Shown: positions 1-7,118 of the stretch, one piece after another
How positions within the stretch are numbered: position 1 is the stretch's first letter
How the letters are laid out: each line of letters opens with the position of its first letter
DNA from: a virus
Virus record (IMG/VR): IMGVR_UViG_3300023210_000013
Location: 1-64,000 of that record
Length of the DNA stretch: 64,000 nt
Direction: 5' to 3' (one strand)
The notes under the pieces: model-generated
The model's database searches: none
The model's input: only the letters and a program-made list of their open reading frames with translations
What the model was told of the DNA's origin: nothing
Program-made: the position numbers and the translations under genes

Positions 1-177
1 ATCAATAATGATGACCGTGAAGAGATTATAGATGCTATGGGTGACATTATGGTCACCTTGATTATTCAAGCTAAGATGCAAAATCTTAGTTTAGAAGAGT
101 GTCTTGAAAGTGCTTACAATGTAATTACAAAACGTACAGGTAAAATGATTAATGGTCAATTTGTAAAAGATAATTAA
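1..177 (+). CDS. MazG-like nucleotide pyrophosphohydrolase, C-terminal part
   Basis: The reading frame is open from the first base of the window and ends with TAA at 175-177, so only the last 58 residues are seen. They read as the final helices of a phage MazG-like NTP pyrophosphohydrolase: an acidic EEIIDAMGDIMV helix, where the ExxxD-type metal-binding end would lie, then a leucine-rich helix, and a tail with R-T-G-K followed by G-Q-F-V-K, which is common at the end of this family. Such enzymes hydrolyse (d)NTPs to monophosphates and fit the nucleotide-metabolism theme of this strand. The start and catalytic N-terminal half are outside the window, so the family call is moderate. The next gene starts one base after the stop, which suggests one operon. 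Confidence 0.55.
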   Translation: MNNDDREEIIDAMGDIMVTLIIQAKMQNLSLEECLESAYNVITKRTGKMINGQFVKDN

Positions 178-178
178 C

Positions 179-373
179 ATGAAATTATACGATGTACCTA
201 GAAACAGTAGAATAAGAGTAAAGACCAAAGATAAAGTGCCACCTGCTGCTCCTGAGATTGAATCAGGAGAAGAGCTTAACTTCAGGTCTATAGATGGAAT
301 GTATAGTTACTGCACCAGAGATAATGGTGAGGTAGTACATTTAGCAGCATGGACAGAAGTAGAAGTACTTTAA
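179..373 (+). CDS. Small hypothetical protein (64 aa)
   Basis: This is a short soluble protein with no signal peptide or membrane segment. It begins one base after the MazG-like stop, so it is almost certainly co-translated with it. The sequence is mixed charged and beta-prone (IRVKTKDKV, SYCTRDNGEVVHLAAW), compatible with a small beta-barrel fold such as SH3-like, but no family is recognised. It is probably an early or middle accessory protein given its place before the DUF932-like gene. It is followed by a 56-base gap that holds a promoter candidate. Confidence 0.7.
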   Translation: MKLYDVPRNSRIRVKTKDKVPPAAPEIESGEELNFRSIDGMYSYCTRDNGEVVHLAAWTEVEVL

Positions 374-405
374 TTGTACTGTGTCACTAATTTTTCTTAT
401 ATTTG
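374..405 (+). promoter_or_regulatory. Bacteroidetes-type promoter candidate for the DUF932-like gene
   Basis: TATATTTG at 398-405 fits the Bacteroidetes -7 consensus TAnnTTTG. A TTG at 374-376 lies 21 bases upstream of it, inside the usual spacing range of the -33 element. The predicted start would give a leader of roughly 15-20 bases before the ATG at 430. It is one of very few gaps on this strand. A host RNA polymerase promoter is inferred. Confidence 0.5.
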
Positions 406-410
406 TGACA
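382..410 (+). promoter_or_regulatory. Inverted repeat across the promoter, operator candidate
   Basis: TGTCAC at 382-387 and GTGACA at 405-410 form a perfect 6-bp dyad with 17 bases between. The right arm starts at the last base of the -7 box. The centre-to-centre distance is 23 bases, about two helical turns, as expected for a dimeric repressor, but the arms are short and chance is not excluded. Confidence 0.3.
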
Positions 411-429
411 GTTAAAAACCAAATAATTT

Positions 430-1275
430 ATGGGATATTCAAAACCAAAAGAGACTACTCGTGCTTATTTAGAGTCAGCCTCATTACCATCACACGGTGA
501 AACATACACCGTTATACCTCACAAAGAGGTAATACAAAACACTCTTAACATGTTAAACGCCAGTGGTTTTCATGTTACCAGAGAATTATACAGAGCAAAC
601 ATGAATGCTAATGTTGCTCAAGGTATATATCATATAGTACCACGCAACCCAATTGATGATAGTATTAAAAATGAAAAAGAATTAGGGATGATGTTTGCAT
701 GGACCAATTCATATGACAAGAGTACACGTTTTCAATGTGCTATTGGAGGATATGTTATGGTTTGTTACAACGGTATGGTTGCGGGTGATATGATGTCATT
801 TGCAAGAAAGCATACTGGATCTGCTGATCATGAAATTAAAATGCAAATTTCTAATCAAATTAAAAATGCAGAAAAGTATTATGCACGTATAATTAAAGAT
901 AAAGATTCTTTAAGAAATGTCACAGTATCACGTAAAGAACAATCTGAGTTATTAGGTCGTCTATATGCTGAAAAAGATATTTTAGATCTTAGTCAATTAT
1001 CAGTAGTTAAATCAGAAATGGATAAGCCATCTTATGATTACAATGCTGATCAAGAAAATGCCTGGGCCTTTTACAATCATGTTACACATGCTCTTAAAAA
1101 ATCACATCCTCGTGGTTGGTTAAGTAACACACAAAAATTTCATGAATTTATTGTAGGAGACTTGCTAGGTCAGATGGGAATTCAGACTCAAGATACCGTA
1201 GTTTCTACTCAGACAAATCTATTTGATATAGAAGTGGTTGAAGAAGAAGTTATTAGTCATGAGTTTGAATTATGA
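430..1275 (+). CDS. DUF932-like phage/plasmid protein (281 aa)
   Basis: The protein resembles the DUF932 family of phage and plasmid proteins. The N-terminal part has the typical YTVIPHKEVIQNTLN helix. The centre has a stretch on the pattern 'SYDKS.RFQCAIGGYVMVCYNGM', with conserved S-x-D, the CAIGG core and C-x-N-G-M. The C-terminal half is helical and charged and ends in an acidic tail. The function of DUF932 is not known; members often sit among DNA-metabolism or host-takeover genes. Length is within the family range. The ATG at 430 follows an A-rich leader and a good promoter candidate. The stop overlaps the start of the next gene by four bases (ATGA). I read the family from motif pattern only. 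Confidence 0.6.
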   Translation: MGYSKPKETTRAYLESASLPSHGETYTVIPHKEVIQNTLNMLNASGFHVTRELYRANMNANVAQGIYHIVPRNPIDDSIKNEKELGMMFAWTNSYDKSTRFQCAIGGYVMVCYNGMVAGDMMSFARKHTGSADHEIKMQISNQIKNAEKYYARIIKDKDSLRNVTVSRKEQSELLGRLYAEKDILDLSQLSVVKSEMDKPSYDYNADQENAWAFYNHVTHALKKSHPRGWLSNTQKFHEFIVGDLLGQMGIQTQDTVVSTQTNLFDIEVVEEEVISHEFEL

Positions 1276-1364
1276 TTAAAGCATTAATAGAAATTATAGT
1301 AACTATTATATTATTTGCTTTATCATTAATAATTTTTACTAGAGGTAGAAATTCAGAAGATTAA
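1272..1364 (+). CDS. Single-span membrane microprotein (30 aa)
   Basis: ATG at 1272 overlaps the TGA of the DUF932-like gene (ATGA), the classic sign of coupled translation. The 30 residues are almost one hydrophobic helix (about residues 5-22, rich in I, L, V, F) followed by a basic, polar tail TRGRNSED. This topology would put the tail in the cytoplasm. No family is recognised. A terminator hairpin begins at the first base after the stop. Confidence 0.55.
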   Translation: MIKALIEIIVTIILFALSLIIFTRGRNSED

Positions 1365-1415
1365 GGAGAGAACCAAACCTGCCAGTTAATAGCTGGCGGG
1401 CTCTCCTGTTTTCTT
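1365..1415 (+). terminator. Hairpin terminator with side bulge
   Basis: GGAGAG at 1365-1370 pairs with CTCTCC at 1401-1406. Inside it CCTGCCAG (1378-1385) pairs with CTGGCGGG (1393-1400) with one T-G wobble and a 7-base loop. Seven unpaired bases (1371-1377) bulge on the 5' side. A T-rich run TGTTTTCTT follows. This GC-rich structure stands out in AT-rich DNA and is a likely Rho-independent terminator or 3'-end stabiliser, although genes continue downstream on the same strand. Confidence 0.65.
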
Positions 1416-1427
1416 AAACAAAAATTT

Positions 1428-1607
1428 ATGAAAAAAAATGTATCAGATTCAAGACAAGAAGCAGAAAGAGTTTATAAAAAACTTGGCAAAAAAGATGGTC
1501 AAAAACATTTAGACCAAATTTTATGTTTTGTTGGTGGTATGAATTCTAAAAACTTAGTTGAATATTGGACAAAAGTAAATACATATTTTAATGAAAAAAA
1601 AATATAA
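1428..1607 (+). CDS. Small hypothetical protein (59 aa)
   Basis: ATG at 1428 opens a 59-residue frame ending TAA at 1605-1607. It starts with a very basic, polar helix (KKNVSDSRQEAERVYKKLGK) and continues with a more hydrophobic C-terminal helix containing CFVGG and W. No family is recognised. It is the first gene after the hairpin at 1365-1415, so it may have its own transcript or depend on read-through. Its end overlaps the next microgene by 17 bases. Confidence 0.55.
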   Translation: MKKNVSDSRQEAERVYKKLGKKDGQKHLDQILCFVGGMNSKNLVEYWTKVNTYFNEKKI

Positions 1608-1695
1608 TTGGTATAAAATAACAGCGTGGATTATAATATTTACTATTACAGTATTATTATGGTCTTCACTATATAATTTATTATGGAGAACTTAA
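1591..1695 (+). CDS. Single-span membrane microprotein (34 aa)
   Basis: The frame from ATG 1591 to TAA 1695 encodes a lysine-rich start (MKKKYNWYK) and one hydrophobic helix (about residues 12-30, rich in I, T, V, L, W). This positive-inside layout fits a small inner-membrane protein. It overlaps the preceding gene by 17 bases and the following gene by 13 bases. Such tight nesting supports expression but also means part of the signal could come from the neighbours. No family is recognised. Confidence 0.45.
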   Translation: MKKKYNWYKITAWIIIFTITVLLWSSLYNLLWRT

Positions 1696-1892
1696 ACCCT
1701 TTATCAAAAGCAAATCAATTAGTTGATGAGATGATGTCTCCTGTTGATGAATGGAATAAGTATCCTATGTGCAGAGATACTGCAGTACAGTGTGCTCTTA
1801 TTGCTGTAAATCACCTTATAAATGAAACCGGACGTAAGTACTGGTATGAAGTTAAACATTTTTTAGAAACCTTTAACACCAAAGAGAGATGA
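1683..1892 (+). CDS. Small hypothetical protein (69 aa)
   Basis: This is a soluble, helix-rich protein with several tryptophans and two cysteines (CRDTAVQCALIAVNHLI). I recognise the general look of small conserved phage proteins with a helical 'A-x-x-C-A-L-x-A-V' core but cannot name a family. It ends with TGA overlapping the next ATG (ATGA at 1889-1892), so it is probably translationally coupled to the following gene. Confidence 0.65.
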   Translation: MENLNPLSKANQLVDEMMSPVDEWNKYPMCRDTAVQCALIAVNHLINETGRKYWYEVKHFLETFNTKER

Positions 1893-2128
1893 CAGAGAAA
1901 GATTTACATGTATTATTAGAAGTACAATATCTAAAAGGAAGATTAGATGAACTAGAATACAAAGCAAAGCCTCATGTGTTTGGTTTACATAAATCCCGTA
2001 AGTTAGACATGCGTATTGATAAGTATTATAATAAACTTAAAAATACATCAGAACTTGCATATCATTTACATCAAATAGAAAGAACTAATGTTAGAGAAAG
2101 TAAAAACAAACATATTAAACATGAATAA
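1889..2128 (+). CDS. Small helical hypothetical protein (79 aa)
   Basis: A charged, all-helical protein (LLEVQYLKGRLDELEYKAK, then a basic segment and another helix) without membrane segments, probably a small helical hairpin. It starts in a four-base overlap with the preceding gene, and its stop lies in an eight-base overlap (ATGAATAA) with the DUF1599-like gene. No family is recognised. Confidence 0.65.
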   Translation: MTEKDLHVLLEVQYLKGRLDELEYKAKPHVFGLHKSRKLDMRIDKYYNKLKNTSELAYHLHQIERTNVRESKNKHIKHE

Positions 2129-2522
2129 AAAAATAGAACCTTTTGGTCATCCACTTAGTGATCTTCAAGAACACTCAGAAACTAAAACAGAATTAGCTAT
2201 AAGTGCTTGTAATACATTGTATCCAGAAACAGTAGCGGAGTTTAAAAAGATACAGCAAGAACAGCTTGAGTTGTTCTGTAAAAAACAAATGGATTACGGT
2301 CCAGAAAATATAACTCTTGGCAGAAGAATAGATGATCCTAAAAACCTTAAGCTTAGTTTGCTAGGTATATGGTTTAGAAGCAATGACAAAATACAAAGAG
2401 TATTAAACCTTGTACAAAGTAATAGAGATCCAGAAAATGAAAGTTTAGAAGATTCATGGATAGACCTATCAAATTACTCAATTATATCAATGCTTATTAG
2501 CAGAAACAAATGGGGTAAATAA
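2121..2522 (+). CDS. DUF1599/Nmad1-like nucleotide-metabolism protein (133 aa)
   Basis: The central and C-terminal parts match the pattern of DUF1599, also called nucleotide-modification-associated domain 1: a K-K-x-x-D-Y-G-P-E-N helix, an arginine pair in LGRRI, then a K-I-Q-R-V-L helix and a final D-x-S-N-Y-S-I-I helix. The family is linked by comparative genomics to phage base modification or dNTP metabolism; its reaction is not certain. I chose the ATG at 2121, which overlaps the previous stop by eight bases. An in-frame ATG at 2088 lies well inside the previous gene and would add 11 residues. A strong terminator follows. Among this strand's genes it fits with the MazG-like enzyme as part of a nucleotide-handling set. 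Confidence 0.65.
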   Translation: MNKKIEPFGHPLSDLQEHSETKTELAISACNTLYPETVAEFKKIQQEQLELFCKKQMDYGPENITLGRRIDDPKNLKLSLLGIWFRSNDKIQRVLNLVQSNRDPENESLEDSWIDLSNYSIISMLISRNKWGK

Positions 2523-2530
2523 ATTACATA

Positions 2531-2564
2531 AAAAAAGGGAGCATAATTAAACGCTCCCTTTTTT
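2531..2564. terminator. Bidirectional terminator between convergent operons
   Basis: AAAAAAGGGAGC (2531-2542) and GCTCCCTTTTTT (2553-2564) form a perfect stem of 12 bp including the A/T flanks, with a 10-base AT-rich loop. T-runs stand on both strands, so it can stop the + strand operon ending at 2522 and the - strand operon ending at 2579. Confidence 0.9.
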
Positions 2565-2578
2565 TTTATGTATTATTT

Positions 2579-5083
2579 TTAAGGTTCAATAGGTTGTATT
2601 ATTGCCATTGTACCTGCATTAATTGCATCACATGATGAAGAAATAACTGCTATATTAGAAGTTTTAACAGATAAATCACCAATTCCTAATGATCTAGCAT
2701 TAACATAAATTTCACCACCATCTTCTAAATTAGGTGAATAATAAGTATATGTTTTTGTTATAACTCTATCAGCTTCTGAATAAAAAGAATCTTCAAATGT
2801 ATGCAAAGGAATTACTCCAGCAGCAATACGAGCTTCAAATTGTATTTCAAAAACATATGTTTTAGCAGTAGATCTAGTTTCAAAAGATATAGAGATAGTA
2901 TTTAAATAATTTTTTCTAACTCCAGAAGTATTTTCATATCCCAAAACTACATTTCCTGCATCTTGAATAGGTACAAAATTTGTTGTAAGAGCTTTACCTG
3001 TACCTGGAATAACATTCCCAAAAGTACAATTTTCTGTACCTCCAGATGCATACTCAGGAATATTTAATACTCCTGATGTTAATGTTGCAGCACCCGAAGT
3101 TCCTGTAGTAGTTAAACTTGTAAACGGTACAGCTGGTATTGCAGGAAATGTTTGTAAATCCCCTTCTCCATTAACATACTGACTTGCAGTACCACCCCAA
3201 GTAAAGTTAGCAGCTGGTGTAGAAGTTGAATCTGCTACTGCAACACTTAAAGAATCTCCATTTACTAATGAAGCTGAAAAACTTGTAACAGTTCCAGGAT
3301 TTATAGTAGGAAAAGTAGTTAACTCTCCTGCACCATTTATATACTGAGTAATTACCCCATTAAAATCTAGCTCTATTCTTGGAGTAGTGGTAGAATCAAA
3401 TACTCTTAAGTCTATAGCATCTGCAGGTGTTGGGTTAACTAAAACTGAAACATCAGTAACAGTTCCTGGATTTCCTCCTGGGATTGCTGACCATACATTG
3501 TCTTTACTTAAGAATCTACCTGAAGTATCTACTCCATCTATTGCTGATAATTCTGCTGATACAACAACATCTCCATCTGCAGCACCTGTTGGTGTCATAT
3601 CAATGTATGTACCATTTTGTGTATCTACTGTCTCAACTATATTTGCTGGTACACTTGGAATAGAAGGGAAAGCTTGTAAAGCACCTGTCCCATCTATATA
3701 ATCTGTTGTTGCTCCTGCACCTGTAAGAGTTAATGTTCCATTACTTGTTACAGGACTATTAGTTACATTGAATGCTGAAGGTGCAGCTAAACCAACACTT
3801 GTTACTGTTCCTCCACCTCCTGATGCAATACCGTAAACAGTACCATCTATACTTATTGAAGTTAAATCTAATGTAGGGCTACCTGGGTTTCCAATTACAA
3901 TTGAACCACCTGATCCTTCAACCCATGGTACATTTACAACTAGTTGTGATGCATCATTAAATTGAACACCATAAGTTCTTAAAGATTCAGCACTTACTGG
4001 CTGAGCATCTTCTACTTGAACAGTATCATCCCAAAGTTTACCTGTTCCGGTAACTGTAGATGTCATTACTGGAACAAGTCCTGTAAGGGCTAATTTATAT
4101 TCTACTTCGTCTTCAACAATTATATGTCCAGCAGCATCATATTTGTGATTTTTGACCGCAAATACACTGCCATCTGTTAATTCTATACTAGCTGAAGCAG
4201 TAGGAATTACTGGTGTTGAATGTGCAATCCTTAACTCACCAAGAACAGAACTTACTTCAATCCATTGATTTTTTCCTACAACTTTAAGAACGCTATCTTG
4301 AACACCATCTTTTGTTAATCCAAGAAGTCCAAAAGGTTGTATTCCTGAATCTGGTGAAATTATTTCATAATCAGAGCCACCAATGTTTTCATCAACATAT
4401 TTAATTACTGCTAAAGTTGTAGGAATAGCATAATCAAATGGTTCTGCCGCTAATCCTTCTACTGAGTTAGTAATAAGATTAATAGACTCACCATCCATTA
4501 TTAGATTTTTATTGACAATAATATCTGTAGTCATCAAGCTTTCCTTGAATGTACTCCATAAAAGGTTAGTTGCATCCCAACCAAATGTTTTATTACCATT
4601 TATTGTTCCAACTGAAAAGCCAGCGTTAACATCAGCACCTAAAGTATTAAGTTCTATAATATTATCTGCTATTTGAACAATAGTAGATTCAATAGTTGTA
4701 GACGTTCCAAGTACTAATAAGTCTCCTTCAATAGTTGTATTTCCTTTTACAAGAAGATTTGCATCAACAGTACCTAAAGTAGCTCCAGCATCTTGACTAT
4801 ATACAGAATCAATTAGTGTTTGTACATTACAATTAGTAAGATCTAGTTCAGACCACACAGGTAATGTATGTTCCGTTCCTGTTCCACTGATTAAACCTTT
4901 GATTGTTTCACACTTAAAGTCTTTATACTTAATAGCATGAGGAACCATTTTAGGGTTATATAGAGGATTGCCTATACTACTTGGTTTTGTTCTACCAAAT
5001 TCAAAGTAATCTCTATTAATATCTAATTTTTTTTTGTCCTGCTTTCTTTCCAGTAAGTTTAAGACTTCTTGTATAAAATTCAT
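2579..5083 (-). CDS. Tail fibre/adhesin with N-terminal anchor module and threefold repeats (834 aa)
   Basis: A large beta-rich virion surface protein. Residues 1-60 carry a module shared with the next two genes upstream (MNFIQEVLNLLERK start, then a F-G-R element and a K-x-F-K element), read as a docking segment. The middle has fibre motifs such as GNTTIEGDLLVLGTSTTIES and IADNIIELN. Three units of about 55-60 residues then begin G-T-V-T and end in Q/D-Y-[IV]-[ND]-G-x-G-x-L-x-x-F-P. The C-terminal 150 residues form a distinct beta domain, possibly the receptor-binding tip. It is the last gene of the leftward operon, just before the terminator. The exact role (fibre, baseplate decoration or adhesin) is inferred. 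Confidence 0.7.
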   Translation of the reverse strand: MNFIQEVLNLLERKQDKKKLDINRDYFEFGRTKPSSIGNPLYNPKMVPHAIKYKDFKCETIKGLISGTGTEHTLPVWSELDLTNCNVQTLIDSVYSQDAGATLGTVDANLLVKGNTTIEGDLLVLGTSTTIESTIVQIADNIIELNTLGADVNAGFSVGTINGNKTFGWDATNLLWSTFKESLMTTDIIVNKNLIMDGESINLITNSVEGLAAEPFDYAIPTTLAVIKYVDENIGGSDYEIISPDSGIQPFGLLGLTKDGVQDSVLKVVGKNQWIEVSSVLGELRIAHSTPVIPTASASIELTDGSVFAVKNHKYDAAGHIIVEDEVEYKLALTGLVPVMTSTVTGTGKLWDDTVQVEDAQPVSAESLRTYGVQFNDASQLVVNVPWVEGSGGSIVIGNPGSPTLDLTSISIDGTVYGIASGGGGTVTSVGLAAPSAFNVTNSPVTSNGTLTLTGAGATTDYIDGTGALQAFPSIPSVPANIVETVDTQNGTYIDMTPTGAADGDVVVSAELSAIDGVDTSGRFLSKDNVWSAIPGGNPGTVTDVSVLVNPTPADAIDLRVFDSTTTPRIELDFNGVITQYINGAGELTTFPTINPGTVTSFSASLVNGDSLSVAVADSTSTPAANFTWGGTASQYVNGEGDLQTFPAIPAVPFTSLTTTGTSGAATLTSGVLNIPEYASGGTENCTFGNVIPGTGKALTTNFVPIQDAGNVVLGYENTSGVRKNYLNTISISFETRSTAKTYVFEIQFEARIAAGVIPLHTFEDSFYSEADRVITKTYTYYSPNLEDGGEIYVNARSLGIGDLSVKTSNIAVISSSCDAINAGTMAIIQPIEP
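3130..3805 (-). repeat. Three protein-level repeats in the tail fibre gene
   Basis: Units at about 3805-3640, 3470-3300 and 3297-3130 each encode a beta segment starting G-T-V-T-[SD] and closing with a Y-[IV]-[ND]-G-x-G-x-L-x-x-F-P element. They are diverged in DNA, so this is an old duplication within the fibre shaft. The last two are almost directly adjacent; the first is separated by a linker that also contains a related GTYIDMTPTGAADGD stretch. Confidence 0.65.
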
Positions 5084-5104
5084 GAGTTATTGTTTTTTAA
5101 TTTT

Positions 5105-5719
5105 TTAATGAGCTTTAGCTTGTATAATAATCCATTCTGCACCATCAGACCAAATAGATATACCTTCATATCTTTTTGATATTTCAAAAAATGCATTTCC
5201 ATCAATAGTTTCTCCTGTTGATGGTGTTATATTAATTTTATCTTGAGCTCCATTATCTAAAGATCCATCTGTTATTATACGTATATTTCTATGCATCATT
5301 GAAGCTGCCGTAGGAAGATTTAAAGTATATGTTCCACTTCCTAATCCATCCCATGATATATCAATTAAATCATAATCACTTGGCATTGTTGAACTACCCA
5401 GATCACCTGCTAAAACATTAAAAGGTGTTAAATATGAAACTGATCCAGATAAATCTAAATTAGATAAGTCAACTGTATTTCCATTTGATATTGATAAATC
5501 ATTTCCCTCTAATGATAATGTTTGATTATCTTCTGCTGGAGTTGCACCAATATATTTTTTTAAATCCTTTAATGAAACTAAATTAGTCTTCATATCAGGT
5601 TTAGGTTTAAATGCATCTAATGCTGTTTTAAATCTACCAATTGGAAGTACATCATTATCTCTTGGACTAACATTTTTTTTACGGCTTACTAAGCCTAATA
5701 TATCTTGTAATAAATTCAT
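5105..5719 (-). CDS. Fibre-like protein with shared N-terminal anchor (204 aa)
   Basis: The first 50 residues (MNLLQDILGLVSRKK, then PIGRF, then SLKDLKKYIG) align with the start of the 834-residue fibre and the 193-residue protein. The C-terminal 100 residues look like a small beta-sandwich often seen at the end of phage structural proteins, with segments such as YTLNLPTAASMMHRNIRII, GETIDG and ISIWSDGAEWIIIQ. A low-complexity linker joins the two. It lies between the two other proteins of the set in a tight operon. I infer a virion surface protein on the same attachment point as its paralogues; the exact place in the particle is not known. Confidence 0.6.
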   Translation of the reverse strand: MNLLQDILGLVSRKKNVSPRDNDVLPIGRFKTALDAFKPKPDMKTNLVSLKDLKKYIGATPAEDNQTLSLEGNDLSISNGNTVDLSNLDLSGSVSYLTPFNVLAGDLGSSTMPSDYDLIDISWDGLGSGTYTLNLPTAASMMHRNIRIITDGSLDNGAQDKINITPSTGETIDGNAFFEISKRYEGISIWSDGAEWIIIQAKAH

Positions 5720-5735
5720 AAGTTTAATTTTTTAA

Positions 5736-6317
5736 CTATCCTACTAAGCTTGTTATTAATGTTCCTTCGTTATCTACTGTTATTTCCCATAGACCTCCAT
5801 CAGGAGAGTTAATTAATAATCTTGATAAAGTAATATTAACATAATCATCATCAAGTTCTGATACGTTTATTCCTTTGTTTCCTACTAAAGTTCTAAACCT
5901 AAGAGCTTCACCTACTTTATCTTTATAAACTTCAGCACCTTTTCCTAAATTAATACCAACATTAGGTTCTCCTGATGTAGATATTTCTATTTCATTAACA
6001 TTTTCCTCTACTGTAAGATTGTTTCCAACAGCAGTAATAGTTCTTAAGTTAACAGTGCAAGGGTTTGGTGTTGTGCTAGAATAAATTCTTGCTGGCTGTG
6101 TACCAGCACCATTTACAATATTAGCATAACTACATTCTTTTGTTTCTAAAAGATCTTTAACTCTGATTAACTTAACACTTTTGTAAGGAATTGGTGATGC
6201 AATACCTAACATATCAGGTTCTTCATGTCTACCAAGAACAAGCAAATCTTCTGGAGTTGCTTCCTTGATAATTTGTTTTCTCTTAAAGAGACTTAATATA
6301 TCAGTTAGTATTTGCAT
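5736..6317 (-). CDS. Fibre-like protein with shared N-terminal anchor (193 aa)
   Basis: This is the third member of the set with the anchor (MQILTDILSLFKRKQ start, VLGRH element, then a K-D-L element). After residue 65 it continues with a beta-rich domain that is not obviously related to its two paralogues; it ends in short strands (GLWEITVDNEGTLITSLVG). The stop is TAG, which shows that amber codons are read as stops in this late operon. It is probably virion-associated through the common N-terminal module. No enzyme motif is visible. Confidence 0.6.
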   Translation of the reverse strand: MQILTDILSLFKRKQIIKEATPEDLLVLGRHEEPDMLGIASPIPYKSVKLIRVKDLLETKECSYANIVNGAGTQPARIYSSTTPNPCTVNLRTITAVGNNLTVEENVNEIEISTSGEPNVGINLGKGAEVYKDKVGEALRFRTLVGNKGINVSELDDDYVNITLSRLLINSPDGGLWEITVDNEGTLITSLVG

Positions 6318-6324
6318 AATTTAA

Positions 6325-6510
6325 TTATTTCTTTTTAGACCCGCTGTAAGTATTATGTGTACCACCACCCATACGCATTCTTTGAACCATAGGTTCAGTC
6401 ATATCACTATATGCTCCACCATAAGTCATTTTAGTAAGTAGTTTTTCACCACCACACTTCATGCAGCCCATGGCTCCACCGTTCTTATATTTTTTTTTAG
6501 CGTATCCCAT
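6325..6510 (-). CDS. Gly-Gly-rich small protein with CxxC (61 aa)
   Basis: A basic, glycine- and methionine-rich peptide. It carries four copies of a [M/Y]xxGG pattern: YKNGG (8-12), MKCGG (17-21), MTYGG (28-32) and MRMGG (45-49). It also has a C-x-x-C pair (C16, C19) and a lysine-rich C-terminus. The same GG pattern recurs in the large internal virion proteins at 36305-45321, so it may be a tiny virion component or a processed peptide. I chose the ATG at 6510, four bases after the preceding stop, over an in-frame TTG at 6525. No family is recognised. Confidence 0.6.
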   Translation of the reverse strand: MGYAKKKYKNGGAMGCMKCGGEKLLTKMTYGGAYSDMTEPMVQRMRMGGGTHNTYSGSKKK

Positions 6511-6514
6511 AATT

Positions 6515-6658
6515 TTAATAATCAAGTGTAAGTGTTGTTATAAATAAAAACACTTTAATAGTTGTATAATTAAATGTTTCATCTGGTCTCATAATTTCCC
6601 AACCTAGTAAGAATCTATCATGAGGCCAATGAAATGCAATTTCTAGTGTCCAATCCAT
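6515..6658 (-). CDS. Small hypothetical protein (47 aa)
   Basis: The frame starts with ATG at 6658, sharing one base with the stop of the holin-like gene (TAATG), and ends TAA at 6515-6517. It begins with aromatic and charged residues (MDWTLEIAFHWPHDRF) and ends in a hydrophobic strand or helix (VFLFITTLTL). It might be membrane-associated. The coupling to both neighbours (1-base overlap upstream, 4-base gap downstream) supports it as a real gene despite its size. No family is recognised. Confidence 0.55.
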   Translation of the reverse strand: MDWTLEIAFHWPHDRFLLGWEIMRPDETFNYTTIKVFLFITTLTLDY

Positions 6659-7116
6659 TATTTTCTATCTTGTGCGCTTGTACCATAGTAATATGCAAAG
6701 ATGTTACTTATTACAACACCTTCTATCATACCCATTAAGTGAACAAATAAATCATTGTCCATTACAGTAGGTTCATAAACTACAGCATATATTATAAAAA
6801 TAAAAGCTGACAAACCAGTTATACCTGTTGCCAACATCATTATATCTTTACTACCTGTTTTTTTAACTTCTATTTCACGGTTTCTAGCAGAATCTCTATC
6901 CTTAACCTCTAACTCATACATTTCTTTTGCCATTGATAAGGCAATTGCTTTATCTGCAGCAGGAATACCTGGATCTTTTTCTATAAGATTTTTAACCATA
7001 CCTAATACTCCAGCATCTGGTAAAAGATCACCAGCAATACCTAATACTTTAGGTGCAACTTTAGCAAGAAATTTTCCAAGCTTTGTATCTTTAAACTTTT
7101 TCTTAGTGGTTTCCAT
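6658..7116 (-). CDS. Holin-like membrane protein (152 aa)
   Basis: The N-terminal 40 residues are basic and amphipathic (KLGKFLAKVAPKVLGIAGDLLPDAGVLG). A charged helix follows (about 60-85, with ELEVKDRDSARNREIEV), and then two hydrophobic helices (about 93-113 and 123-142) ending in a short YYYGTSAQDRK tail. This layout is like that of holins of the gene-transfer-agent type and other phage inner-membrane proteins of unknown role. It sits with a membrane coiled-coil protein and other small proteins, so a lysis role is plausible, but no endolysin lies next to it; the peptidoglycan hydrolase in this window is the virion protein at 40993-45321. A structural membrane protein is the alternative. 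Confidence 0.5.
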   Translation of the reverse strand: METTKKKFKDTKLGKFLAKVAPKVLGIAGDLLPDAGVLGMVKNLIEKDPGIPAADKAIALSMAKEMYELEVKDRDSARNREIEVKKTGSKDIMMLATGITGLSAFIFIIYAVVYEPTVMDNDLFVHLMGMIEGVVISNIFAYYYGTSAQDRK

Positions 7117-7118
7117 AG

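Noticed and set aside
1365-1415. GC-rich folded RNA that might be a tRNA
   Set aside because: Only one compound hairpin; no cloverleaf, no T-loop sequence and too short.
6325-6525. Longer version of the 61-residue protein from TTG at 6525
   Set aside because: It would overlap the 47-residue gene; the ATG at 6510 gives normal 4-base spacing.
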